From a virus: a stretch of DNA of 26,067 bases. Below, one piece after another: positions 1-7,697 of this stretch. The stretch's first letter is position 1. Each line of letters begins with the position of its first letter. The translations under genes were made by a program, and so were the position numbers. The stretch is from positions 1 to 26,067 of IMG/VR virus record IMGVR_UViG_3300042350_001128; one strand, given 5' to 3'. The notes under the pieces are model-generated. The model saw nothing but the letters and a program-made list of their open reading frames with translations, ran no database searches and was not told the DNA's origin.

Positions 1-620
1 AACTTTTCTCTTGCTTCTCCTAGCATGTATTTGCAGGCAGCAAGAGTATAATCCTTAATCCATTGTTTAGCCAGATAGTCCTGTAGTAGTTGACCATCGG
101 GTCTATAATTATAAGAATATATCAACACTTCTTCACCTGCTCTGGGACGCTGTAACAGTGTTAGTCTTTTAGTAACAGAATTCCATGTAAATTCTATAAA
201 ACTACCAAACATACGACCAACTAGTTCTTGTTGTCCTGCAAATAGCTCGTATGTTGCAAGTCCTCCCATTCCGCTGCCTGCTAACAAATATGTGTTTGTA
301 TATGCTAGGTTAAATGGTTCAAATAAACTGCTGCCGTCGCCCGAACCGCTGCGTGATCCTACACTACGTCTGAATATTTGTCTGACTTCAATAACTTCCG
401 GAGGTAAAATATAAGCATTTTGATCCTCAACGAGTTTTAACGATATATAGCTTTCTTCGACTGCGTGTTCGCTACGCTGACGATATCGGTTTAGGGCTTT
501 AGTTAACGCCACTTCGTAGTGTACTGGATCTAATTCCACATCGACCATGCCGCCACCTAACATAGTGTGTACATAATCAAACACTTCTTGCTTATATGTG
601 ACTAAATTGTTATCTGTCAT
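1..620 (-). CDS. 13: Neck protein gp13 (T4-like), C-terminus outside window
   Basis: Head-completion/neck protein that, with gp14, closes the filled capsid and forms the docking site for the tail (established for T4 gp13). I translated this strand by hand: 206 open codons from the ATG at 620 to the window edge, with no stop. Recognisable marine T4-like gp13 blocks are ALNRYRQRSEHAVEESY (about residues 41-57), ILPPEVIEVRQIFRR, the GGLATYELFAG stretch, and a C-terminal DYLAKQWIKDYTLAACK helix. The start is supported by GGAGA eight bases upstream and by a late-promoter octamer 19 bases upstream on the same strand. The C-terminal end is missing only because the window stops. It is divergent from gp14, whereas T4 carries 13-14-15 on one strand. 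Family assignment is from remembered sequence patterns, not a search. Confidence 0.85.
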   Translation of the reverse strand, partial: MTDNNLVTYKQEVFDYVHTMLGGGMVDVELDPVHYEVALTKALNRYRQRSEHAVEESYISLKLVEDQNAYILPPEVIEVRQIFRRSVGSRSGSGDGSSLFEPFNLAYTNTYLLAGSGMGGLATYELFAGQQELVGRMFGSFIEFTWNSVTKRLTLLQRPRAGEEVLIYSYNYRPDGQLLQDYLAKQWIKDYTLAACKYMLGEAREK

Positions 621-638
621 TTGTGTTGTCTCCAATAG

Positions 639-659
639 TATTTATCGTTACGATAAATA
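639..659. promoter_or_regulatory. Palindromic bidirectional late promoter between gp13 and gp14
   Basis: A perfect odd palindrome with 10-base arms (639-648 and 650-659) around T649. Each strand reads GATAAATA, one base from the T4 late-promoter octamer TATAAATA: 652-659 on plus, 646-639 on minus. With T4 spacing (octamer at about -13 to -6) the minus start would fall near 633, giving a 13-base leader that begins with the GGAGA ribosome site of gp13. The plus start would fall near 665, the gp14 ATG itself. The palindrome and octamers are seen; promoter function is inferred. Confidence 0.65.
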
Positions 660-664
660 TGTAT

Positions 665-1822
665 ATGCCTAGATTAAGTCTTTACCGCCCGAACAAAACA
701 GCCGATTACGAATTCCTTGATAGAATTATCAACGAACAATTCAGCATCGGCGGAACCGACTTGTTTATACACAAGTATCTTGGAACTAAAAATCCAACTG
801 ACGGAAATGCAACCGCAGATCAACCTCAGTATGCTGCAATAAAAGAAACTAACATTCAAGATATGTTATTTTTAGAAAATAGAGATAGAAAATACGATGC
901 TGACATATATCGTATTCGCGGAGTATATAACGTTCAGGACAATGATTTTAACTTGAGCCAATTTGGCTTATTCTTGAGCAACGACACATTGTTTTTAACA
1001 ATACATATAAACAGCAGTGTTAAGACCTTGGGCAGAAAAGTCATGCCGGGCGATGTTATTGAGTTACCACATTTAGTTGACGAGTATGCGCTTAACGATT
1101 ATTCAGTTGCGTTAAAACGTTTTTATGTAGTAGAAGATGTAAACAGAGCGTCTGAAGGGTTTAGTCAAACATGGTATCCGCATTTATATAGATTAAAATT
1201 AAAACAAATAATTGACAGCCAAGAGTACAAAGATATACTCGACCTACCTGCAGGCGACGAAGCAGGAAATACATTAAGAGATGTACTTAGTACGTTTGAA
1301 ATTGATATGCAAATCAACAACGCAGTTATTGCACAAGCAGAAGCAGATGCGGCAAAGAGTGGATATGATACCAGTCATTTCTATACATTGCAAGTTAATG
1401 ATAGCGGACAAACTGAATTAGTTACAGCAGATCTTACAACACTTGATACTTCGACTCAAAATGAAATGGCAGATAGAGTAAATCAAACACCCGAAAGAAC
1501 TGGATACTCAGGATATTTGCTTGGCGACGGATTAGCACCAAACGGCGAAGCATTTGGCAGCGGAATATCTTTTCCGTTAAGTTCTACAAAGGGTGATTAT
1601 TTTTTAAGATTAGATTTTATGCCAAACAGATTATTTAGGTTTGACGGAACTCGATGGGTAAAAATGGAAGACAACGTAAGAACAACATTAAGTAATACGT
1701 CAACTAGAAACACACAAAAGGGTACGTTTATTAATAATACCAACACAACTACTGTATGTGATGATACAATCGACGAAAGACAGAGTTTGTCAAAGGCTCT
1801 TAGACCAAAGGCAGATAATTAA
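665..1822 (+). CDS. 14: Neck protein gp14 (T4-like)
   Basis: Head-to-tail neck protein that acts with gp13 at the portal vertex to allow tail attachment (established for T4 gp14). The 385 residues begin MPRLSLYRPNKTADY. Family-like blocks are GGTDLFIHKYLG (29-40), an N-F/L-x-L-SQFGLFLSNDTLFLTIHIN region (about 95-117) and PGDVIELPHL (128-137). The last two match the order FFSNFGMQ..., then GDLIYFPMD in T4 gp14. It is longer than T4 gp14 (about 256). The extra C-terminal part (about 190-385) carries an FRFDGTRW element at 324-331 like those in gp15 and the fibre. I chose the ATG at 665; 659 is the alternative, and a GTG at 623 would run through the promoter palindrome. No Shine-Dalgarno sequence precedes any of these, so the message may be leaderless. 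gp15 follows after 31 bases. Confidence 0.85.
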   Translation: MPRLSLYRPNKTADYEFLDRIINEQFSIGGTDLFIHKYLGTKNPTDGNATADQPQYAAIKETNIQDMLFLENRDRKYDADIYRIRGVYNVQDNDFNLSQFGLFLSNDTLFLTIHINSSVKTLGRKVMPGDVIELPHLVDEYALNDYSVALKRFYVVEDVNRASEGFSQTWYPHLYRLKLKQIIDSQEYKDILDLPAGDEAGNTLRDVLSTFEIDMQINNAVIAQAEADAAKSGYDTSHFYTLQVNDSGQTELVTADLTTLDTSTQNEMADRVNQTPERTGYSGYLLGDGLAPNGEAFGSGISFPLSSTKGDYFLRLDFMPNRLFRFDGTRWVKMEDNVRTTLSNTSTRNTQKGTFINNTNTTTVCDDTIDERQSLSKALRPKADN

Positions 1823-1853
1823 TGTGTAAAAGAGCTTGGATGGATAAAGAACA

Positions 1854-3371
1854 ATGAGTTTGCATTTTTATGATGGACAAATAAGAAGATACTTAACTCA
1901 AATTATTAGAATGATGAGTAACTTCTCATACAAAGATGGAGACGGCGACTTAAGACAAGTTCCGGTAACATACGGCGACTTGACTAGACAAGTTGCTAGT
2001 ATCATGAGAGATAATTCTGAAAACAAAATACCTAGTGCTCCTCGCATGGCAGTTTACGTTACTGGGTTAGAAATGGACAGAAGTAGAACCAGTGATTCAT
2101 CATATGTTAGTAAAGTTCACATTAGAGAACGTGCATACGACACTAACGGAAACGAGTATTTAAATACCCAAGGCAAAAATTACACAGTCGAACGTTTAAT
2201 GCCTACTCCTTACAATTTAGCAGTAAGTGTTGATATATGGACAACTAATACAGATCAGAAACTACAAATACTAGAACAAATATTAATGTTGTTTAATCCT
2301 AGCTTAGAAATACAAACAACAGATAACTTTGTTGACTGGACTAGTTTAAGCGTGATAAATTTAGAAAGTATTACATTTAGCAGCAGAAGTATTCCTGTAG
2401 GTGTTGACTCGGAGATAGACATAGCTACATTAGGATTCAGTACTCCTATATTCATATCTCCGCCGGCAAAGGTAAAACGTCTAGGAGTTATTACAAATAT
2501 TATTACAAGCATATTTAACGAAGCAAACGGATCTATCGATTTAGGAATAAGCTCAGCACAAGGTGCGCTGGAAAATAATAATTTAACCATGCGAGAAGAA
2601 ATAGCAACAGTCGGTGCAGACGGAACAGTCGAAACAACAGTTGACAAGGGTGAATTTCCAAATACCGGAACTGGAGAAATGGACTTTAACGTTAAAAGAA
2701 CATTTGTTCCTGCTGCATTAGGAAGTGCAAACGGTAGTATCGGTATACTAGGACTAGGACTTTATATCAAAAGCGGAAAAGCATACGTTATTGACAAAGG
2801 AGAAGTTGGTACTGTAAATTGGGATGGATTATTTGCACAAGTGCCAGGCTGTTATACTCCTGGTGTAAGTCAAATACGTATTTCAAACGGAGACGGTACG
2901 TATATCATTGGCTACATAACTGTTAATCCATTAGACCCAACAGAGTTAATTGTTGAATGGGACGAAGATACATTTCCTGCAAATACTGTGTTGACCAGCA
3001 GTGCAAGAAATCCTAACAGTTATACTAGCATGGACTACATTATTGATCCGTTACGCTGGAACCCAACTACTAGACTAGTTGTAGGGTTACGTTTATTAAT
3101 ATTAAGTAAAGTAGGCAACGACAACAACGACGATGGGGCAGATGGATGGAAGAGTACAAACAGTCCGTTTGGCGAGCTGGTGGCAGGCGAAAATGATATA
3201 ATTGAGTGGGACGGCGATCAATGGAATATCATTTTCAATGCAAGTGAAAATGCAGATCCGATTTTTATAACTAATTTAGCAACAGGAAGTCAGTATAAAT
3301 GGACTGGCGAATATTGGACTAAAAGTTTCGAAGGCGAATATTCACAAGGATCGTGGGCGCTATTTCCATAA
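1854..3371 (+). CDS. 15: Tail completion and sheath stabiliser protein gp15 (T4-like), extended
   Basis: gp15 caps the finished tail tube and sheath and is the tail-side partner of the gp13/gp14 neck (established for T4). The N-terminus MSLHFYDGQIRRYLTQIIRM parallels T4 gp15 (aromatic-rich start, then FRRYATLMGDL). It is followed by the RQVPVTYGDLTRQ block and a P-x-P-YNLAVSVDIWT...QILEQIL segment corresponding to PIKMIYELSIFTR...QIVEQIL in T4. The gp15-like core is about residues 1-280. At 505 residues the protein is nearly twice T4 length (272). The extra C-terminal half contains acidic, aromatic WDGDQW (452-457) and KWTGEYW (482-488) elements, the look of a surface-exposed decoration or carbohydrate-binding module, but I do not recognise the domain. 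It follows gp14 by 31 bases and probably shares its transcript. Confidence 0.82.
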   Translation: MSLHFYDGQIRRYLTQIIRMMSNFSYKDGDGDLRQVPVTYGDLTRQVASIMRDNSENKIPSAPRMAVYVTGLEMDRSRTSDSSYVSKVHIRERAYDTNGNEYLNTQGKNYTVERLMPTPYNLAVSVDIWTTNTDQKLQILEQILMLFNPSLEIQTTDNFVDWTSLSVINLESITFSSRSIPVGVDSEIDIATLGFSTPIFISPPAKVKRLGVITNIITSIFNEANGSIDLGISSAQGALENNNLTMREEIATVGADGTVETTVDKGEFPNTGTGEMDFNVKRTFVPAALGSANGSIGILGLGLYIKSGKAYVIDKGEVGTVNWDGLFAQVPGCYTPGVSQIRISNGDGTYIIGYITVNPLDPTELIVEWDEDTFPANTVLTSSARNPNSYTSMDYIIDPLRWNPTTRLVVGLRLLILSKVGNDNNDDGADGWKSTNSPFGELVAGENDIIEWDGDQWNIIFNASENADPIFITNLATGSQYKWTGEYWTKSFEGEYSQGSWALFP

Positions 3372-3385
3372 CGCTAATTATTAGT

Positions 3386-3820
3386 ATGAAAAATATTGTT
3401 TGTTCTGGTGCGCTGTTTTATACATTATCCACTAATAGATTTTTATTACTTCATAGAACGCAATCTAAACAAAACAATGTTTGGGGATTAGTTGGCGGTA
3501 CAAATGAAGAACGTGAAACTCCATGGGAAGGGTTAAAACGAGAAATAACTGAAGAAATAGGGATTATGCCCGATATTAAAAAAGTTATTCCATTGGAAAC
3601 ATTTATAAGTAACGATGAACATTTTAAATTTCACACATACTTGTGTGTAATCGACCAAGAATTTTTTCCTACTTTAAACAACGAGCATGACGGATATGCT
3701 TGGGTTAAGTTTGGAAGTTGGCCAAAACCCTTGCATACTGGGTTGGCTAACACTCTTAGACGCAAAGCAAATCAGCAAAAATTAGACACAGTTTTTAAGA
3801 TTGTTGATTTAATTTCGTAA
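3386..3820 (+). CDS. Nudix hydrolase
   Basis: Hydrolyses a nucleoside diphosphate linked to another moiety; the substrate cannot be told from sequence. A textbook Nudix box fills residues 38-60: G38, E44, R52-E53, E56-E57, G59, matching Gx5Ex7REUxEExGU exactly, so the metal-binding glutamates are all present. The length (144 residues) is typical of a single-domain enzyme. The C-terminal WPKPLHTGL suggests a substrate-side loop. The start is the ATG at 3386. An in-frame GTG at 3353 inside gp15 would add 11 hydrophobic residues not expected in this family. It lies 14 bases after gp15 on the same strand, so it is probably co-expressed late with the neck genes. Its 3' end overlaps the convergent 1300-residue gene by 26 bases. 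Phage Nudix enzymes are usually read as nucleotide-pool or RNA-cap enzymes; which one this is remains open. Confidence 0.9.
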   Translation: MKNIVCSGALFYTLSTNRFLLLHRTQSKQNNVWGLVGGTNEERETPWEGLKREITEEIGIMPDIKKVIPLETFISNDEHFKFHTYLCVIDQEFFPTLNNEHDGYAWVKFGSWPKPLHTGLANTLRRKANQQKLDTVFKIVDLIS

Positions 3821-6800
3821 ACTGTTCTTTTAGCCAATCAAAGTCATTAATTTTTCTTAACGCTTCAATGTTGCCTACATTGTCGATACCATACTGCTTA
3901 CCTGCATTTGCACCAGCAATACAATAATCGCCAAATTCTTTATCCTTGCCACGAGTACACCAGACGTTTAATCTAAAATCAGTTTCCTCGTCTCGTTGTC
4001 CGTCAATGGTTTTCGATGACAATTTTACACATTCTCTAAACGCACTTCTCCAAGTACTGAAAGGATCAGTATTAAATTTAGTAATATTGGAAACACGATT
4101 TATAGACTTAAACAATGTAGATATACTTGTAGTCATGTCAGGTTTAGTTGTGTCCATGTTTAGTGTTAGCTCTTTAGGTAACAACTTTACGGCACCATAA
4201 CCGTATACTAAGTTATTAATAGGATTTAGTGATTTCCAAACGTGAACTGTTTTTTTACTATCAGGGTCGTATGTTGGAATATAGTAATCGAAATTAAAAT
4301 TATCAATAATCTCGGCATCGGCATCGACAACCCAGATCATTTCAGACGAACAAAGTCGTGCTGCTTCAATGTGTGCTTGGTGTATGCCGTGAACCCCGTG
4401 TACACGCTTTGCTCTAGGAAACTTTTCTTTTAATTTATTATAATTTGTATCTGCATGTTCCTCGTCTTTGCTTATAAACACAATGTCATAAGTTTTTGGA
4501 TTGCTTGCTACAATGTCGTATTCTTTCTTTTCTAAATAAAATCTATGTGTTACTTCGTGTTCGATTGCTGGAAGTTTTTTACTCATTAATGCTACGCCAT
4601 CGTATGCACTTCCATTTTTAAATATGTGGTGTATGCTTCTTTCAAACCATTGGTTGTGTGGAAAATACAAATCAAATTTAAAATTATTTGCAATGTCAAC
4701 ATCATCAGGAATTGACCAAAACATTTCTGTTTTTGAGTTCTGGACTGCATTTAAATAGTCGGCGTAATTCTTTATAATAAACTTATCATAAACAACTGGA
4801 CCACTTGCAACTATATCCCATTCTTTTCGTTTTGCAATTAATCTGTGTTCCACTTCTTTTTCAGTTAACACTATTTTTTTAGTACACAAAAATAATCCAT
4901 CAAACGATATTTCGTCACCGCACTTGTGTTTAAATACGTGATTTATGTTTCTGTCAAATGTCTCGTGATGACTAAAATACCTATTTAGATTAAACGTGTC
5001 AGAAATTTTTATATTATGTGTGCCCATCCAAAACATGTCAGTAGTTGATTTTTCAAGAGCATCTAAATATTGATCATACGTGTCGATAAAAAAGAAATCA
5101 TACGGCTTAGGATACGATGCAACAATATTATGATCTTTTTTGTTTATATAAAATCTTGTATCAACTTCTTTTTGTGTTGCGACAGCGTGTTTACTAAAAA
5201 GAACAATTCCGTCTCTATAATCTCCGTTAAACATGACATGATTTGTTTTTCTATCATATTCGTTTGAATGATTAAAATTCATATCAAATTTAAAATCACT
5301 TAATACAATTACATCCGAAGGAACGCCCCAGAACAATTCTGTTTTTGAATTTTCCAGTGCATTTAAATAGTCATTATAATTGTTAACTGTAAACTTTTCA
5401 TATTGACCGTTTGTAGATACAACAATATCCCATTCTTTTGCATTGACAACAAATCTGTGTTCTATTTCTTTTTCGGTAATAGGCTTATGTTTGCTTAATA
5501 AGAACACGCCGTTAAATTTTATTTCGTTGTTGTCTTCATGAGCAAATGCATGGTTTTGTTTTCTATCATATTCATTGTCATGAGTAAAATAAATTTTATC
5601 AAGTTCGTTTTCGTTTATTTTAATGTTGTGTGATAACGCCCAAAACATTTCAGTTTTAGTATTATCTAGCGCACTGATATAATCGTCAAATGTTTCTATA
5701 TAAAACTTATCATAAACAACTGGACTGCTTGCAACTATGTCCCACTCTTTTGCGTTAACAATAAATCTGTGTTCTATTTCTTTTTCTGTAACAGTCTTGT
5801 GTTTTGAAATTAAAAATAAACCGTTTCGATAAGTTTTACCTTCAACTTGATGAATGAAACTATGATGCGTTTTTCTGTCGTATTCGTTTTCGTAAGCAAA
5901 ATACAAATCGGGAATTGTGGGTGAAATATTACTGCTACTCATCCAGAACATCTCAGGACCTTCTGCATTCTGAGCCTTTAAATAGTCATTGTAACTGTCA
6001 ATTTTATATACAGGATACTTAACAGGAACAGATGCGACAATGTTCCATTCTTTTCTGTTAACTGGATAACGATAGCTAACTTCATTTTCCGTTAGCGGCG
6101 AGTGTTTGCTGCACAATATCAATCCGTTGTAGTAAACATCATCATTGACTTTATGAATAAATGCATGATTTATTGTTCTGTCATATTCATTGTCATGGGT
6201 AAAATATATGCTAGAAAAATCAAACATTGTTGTATCAATATTTTTGGTTGAAATCCAAAACATTTCAGTTTTAGAATTATCGAACGCATTTAAATAATCG
6301 TTATAATTTTCTACATTGAATTTGTCGTAAACAACCGGTGTACTTACAATGTCGTTCCACTCTTTTCGTTCAACAGGGTGTCTATATTTGATTTCTTTTT
6401 CTGTTAATACTTTATGTTTACTGCACAGCATTAAACCATTTTTATATAACTCGTCGTTTACTTTATGTAAAAATATGTGTGTTTGTTCACGGTCAACTCG
6501 GTTGTGCCAATCTATGTAAAAATTGTTTATGTAATCATGATCTACAGATATGTTATTTGTTGATACCCAAAATAGTTCTGTTGTGGTTTTGTTTAGTGCA
6601 TCTAAATAATCATTATAATTTTCTACGTTGAATATATCATAGGATTTTGGGTGCGATGCAACTACATCCCATTCTTTTTTTTCTATATAAAACCGATGTT
6701 CGAACTCTTTTCTAGTTACAGGGCTTCTTTTAGAAAACAATACTATTCCGTCATACAAGTCTTTGTTTTTAAAAACATGTGTAATATCTCTATCAAACAT

Positions 6801-7697
6801 GTTATAAAAATCAAAATTAATTGAAAAGTCAAAATCTTTTTCAACTATTACGTCTGTTGGAATATGCCAAAACAATTCTGTTTTTGAAGTTTTTAACGCT
6901 GATTCATAATCTTCATATGTGTCAAAAGAAAATGTTTCGTAATTTCTAGGTTTACTTGCTACTTGTTTTACTTGTTTCTTTTGTGCTAGAAATCTATATT
7001 CAAGTTCTTTGTCTGTTGGAATATAACTTTTAGGCATTAGCGCAATACCGTCAAACTTATCATTTTTTCCATTGCCAAACAAGTGAGGATATTTAAAACT
7101 CCACTCGTCGGGTTCGTAATCAAACTCAAATGTGTTGTCTATAATTAGGTCGTCGTACACAATCCAAAACATATCTGTTACTGCTAATCTCATAGCGTCT
7201 TGATAGGTTTTAACTGCTATTGCTTCAGGGAATCTTTTTCTTAAATCTTCCCATGTACCAGTTTCTTTGTCTCCTAAGAAGAAAATGTCAAAGTTGTGTT
7301 TTCCTCTATACACATCGTAGTCACCACAAATGTTGGTTTCGGTTACAAGTTGTGTTTCGTCGTTTATAGTAGTTGGCACAAGTCTAACTTTTTCCCAGCT
7401 ACTTACACGCTTGCTTTCTTTAAAAACATAAGGAAAACAAATAGTACATCCATAGTCGTCACGTTTGGGTTTGTAATGCCACGGAAACGATCTATACACT
7501 TCAATATCTTTATCGACTACCCATACGTAATCTGACTTATCTTTGAACTTATCAAGTTGTTTTAAATCGTAGTTCTTTGCATCTTCTACATACAAGATTG
7601 GAAATCTTTGCAAGATATGATTTTTTAAAACATCTTGTGCATTATAAGTCTTTTTACTAAATTTTTTAAAACGTTCAACTGTATTCATTTGTCTCAT
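3795..7697 (-). CDS. Giant tandem-repeat glycosyltransferase-like protein
   Basis: 1300 residues, no signal peptide or membrane segment. Residues 1-135 hold a Rossmann-like stretch ending SDYVWVVDKDIEV (DxD at 62/64). Residues 136-241 form a second module with TDMFWIVYDDLII. Residues 242-1059 are eight tandem repeats of 99-104 residues (xEMFW at 273, 373, 477, 581, 682, 786, 886, 990). Residues 1060-1300 are a full C-terminal module with SEMIWVVDADAEI (DxD at 1125/1127). The terminal modules look like GT-A nucleotide-sugar-binding domains. The inner repeats align with the same core strand but have lost DxD (for example ISTKNI, VSTNNI). It overlaps the glycosyltransferase gene upstream by 23 bases, so is probably translationally coupled; the ATG at 7688 is an equally good start. 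C-terminal modules of this kind occur in marine T4-like phages as I recall them. Activity, target and the purpose of the repeats are unknown. Confidence 0.8.
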   Translation of the reverse strand: MRQMNTVERFKKFSKKTYNAQDVLKNHILQRFPILYVEDAKNYDLKQLDKFKDKSDYVWVVDKDIEVYRSFPWHYKPKRDDYGCTICFPYVFKESKRVSSWEKVRLVPTTINDETQLVTETNICGDYDVYRGKHNFDIFFLGDKETGTWEDLRKRFPEAIAVKTYQDAMRLAVTDMFWIVYDDLIIDNTFEFDYEPDEWSFKYPHLFGNGKNDKFDGIALMPKSYIPTDKELEYRFLAQKKQVKQVASKPRNYETFSFDTYEDYESALKTSKTELFWHIPTDVIVEKDFDFSINFDFYNMFDRDITHVFKNKDLYDGIVLFSKRSPVTRKEFEHRFYIEKKEWDVVASHPKSYDIFNVENYNDYLDALNKTTTELFWVSTNNISVDHDYINNFYIDWHNRVDREQTHIFLHKVNDELYKNGLMLCSKHKVLTEKEIKYRHPVERKEWNDIVSTPVVYDKFNVENYNDYLNAFDNSKTEMFWISTKNIDTTMFDFSSIYFTHDNEYDRTINHAFIHKVNDDVYYNGLILCSKHSPLTENEVSYRYPVNRKEWNIVASVPVKYPVYKIDSYNDYLKAQNAEGPEMFWMSSSNISPTIPDLYFAYENEYDRKTHHSFIHQVEGKTYRNGLFLISKHKTVTEKEIEHRFIVNAKEWDIVASSPVVYDKFYIETFDDYISALDNTKTEMFWALSHNIKINENELDKIYFTHDNEYDRKQNHAFAHEDNNEIKFNGVFLLSKHKPITEKEIEHRFVVNAKEWDIVVSTNGQYEKFTVNNYNDYLNALENSKTELFWGVPSDVIVLSDFKFDMNFNHSNEYDRKTNHVMFNGDYRDGIVLFSKHAVATQKEVDTRFYINKKDHNIVASYPKPYDFFFIDTYDQYLDALEKSTTDMFWMGTHNIKISDTFNLNRYFSHHETFDRNINHVFKHKCGDEISFDGLFLCTKKIVLTEKEVEHRLIAKRKEWDIVASGPVVYDKFIIKNYADYLNAVQNSKTEMFWSIPDDVDIANNFKFDLYFPHNQWFERSIHHIFKNGSAYDGVALMSKKLPAIEHEVTHRFYLEKKEYDIVASNPKTYDIVFISKDEEHADTNYNKLKEKFPRAKRVHGVHGIHQAHIEAARLCSSEMIWVVDADAEIIDNFNFDYYIPTYDPDSKKTVHVWKSLNPINNLVYGYGAVKLLPKELTLNMDTTKPDMTTSISTLFKSINRVSNITKFNTDPFSTWRSAFRECVKLSSKTIDGQRDEETDFRLNVWCTRGKDKEFGDYCIAGANAGKQYGIDNVGNIEALRKINDFDWLKEQFTKLNQQS
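4521..6974 (-). repeat. Eight tandem ~100-residue repeats inside the 1300-residue protein
   Basis: Residues 242-1059 of the 1300-residue protein. Each unit runs: VAS-x-P-x-x-Y-D, then Y-x-D-Y-x-x-A, then S-K-T-E-M-F-W, then N/F-E-Y/F-D-R-x-x-x-H-x-F, then DG/NG-L-x-L-x-SKH, then TEKE-x-x-x-RF, ending KKEW. Spacing of the EMFW landmark is 100, 104, 104, 101, 104, 100 and 104 residues. Two length classes mix: short units with FKN-x-x-x-YDG (first, sixth, eighth) and longer ones with HKVND-type insertions. DNA-level similarity is visible between units, suggesting fairly recent or ongoing duplication. Confidence 0.9.

Noticed and set aside
623-664. GTG start at 623 for gp14, adding 14 residues
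   Set aside because: The extension would translate through the promoter palindrome, has no ribosome site and yields MLSPIVFIVTINMY, unlike the expected gp14 N-terminus MPRLSLYRPN.
3353-3385. GTG start at 3353 for the Nudix gene inside gp15
   Set aside because: The AAGGA nearby is only two bases from the GTG, too close to work well, and the added hydrophobic residues do not belong to the Nudix fold.
4521-6974. CRISPR array or direct-repeat locus, because of regular spacing of similar DNA
   Set aside because: The period is about 300 bases, the whole stretch is one open frame and similarity follows codons. It is a protein repeat.
3795-7697. Reading the 1300-residue protein as a tail fibre because of its length and repeats
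   Set aside because: Its composition (Lys, Asp, Phe, Trp, His rich; few Gly, Ser, Thr) and mixed alpha/beta pattern with DxD are unlike the beta-rich fibres next to it.
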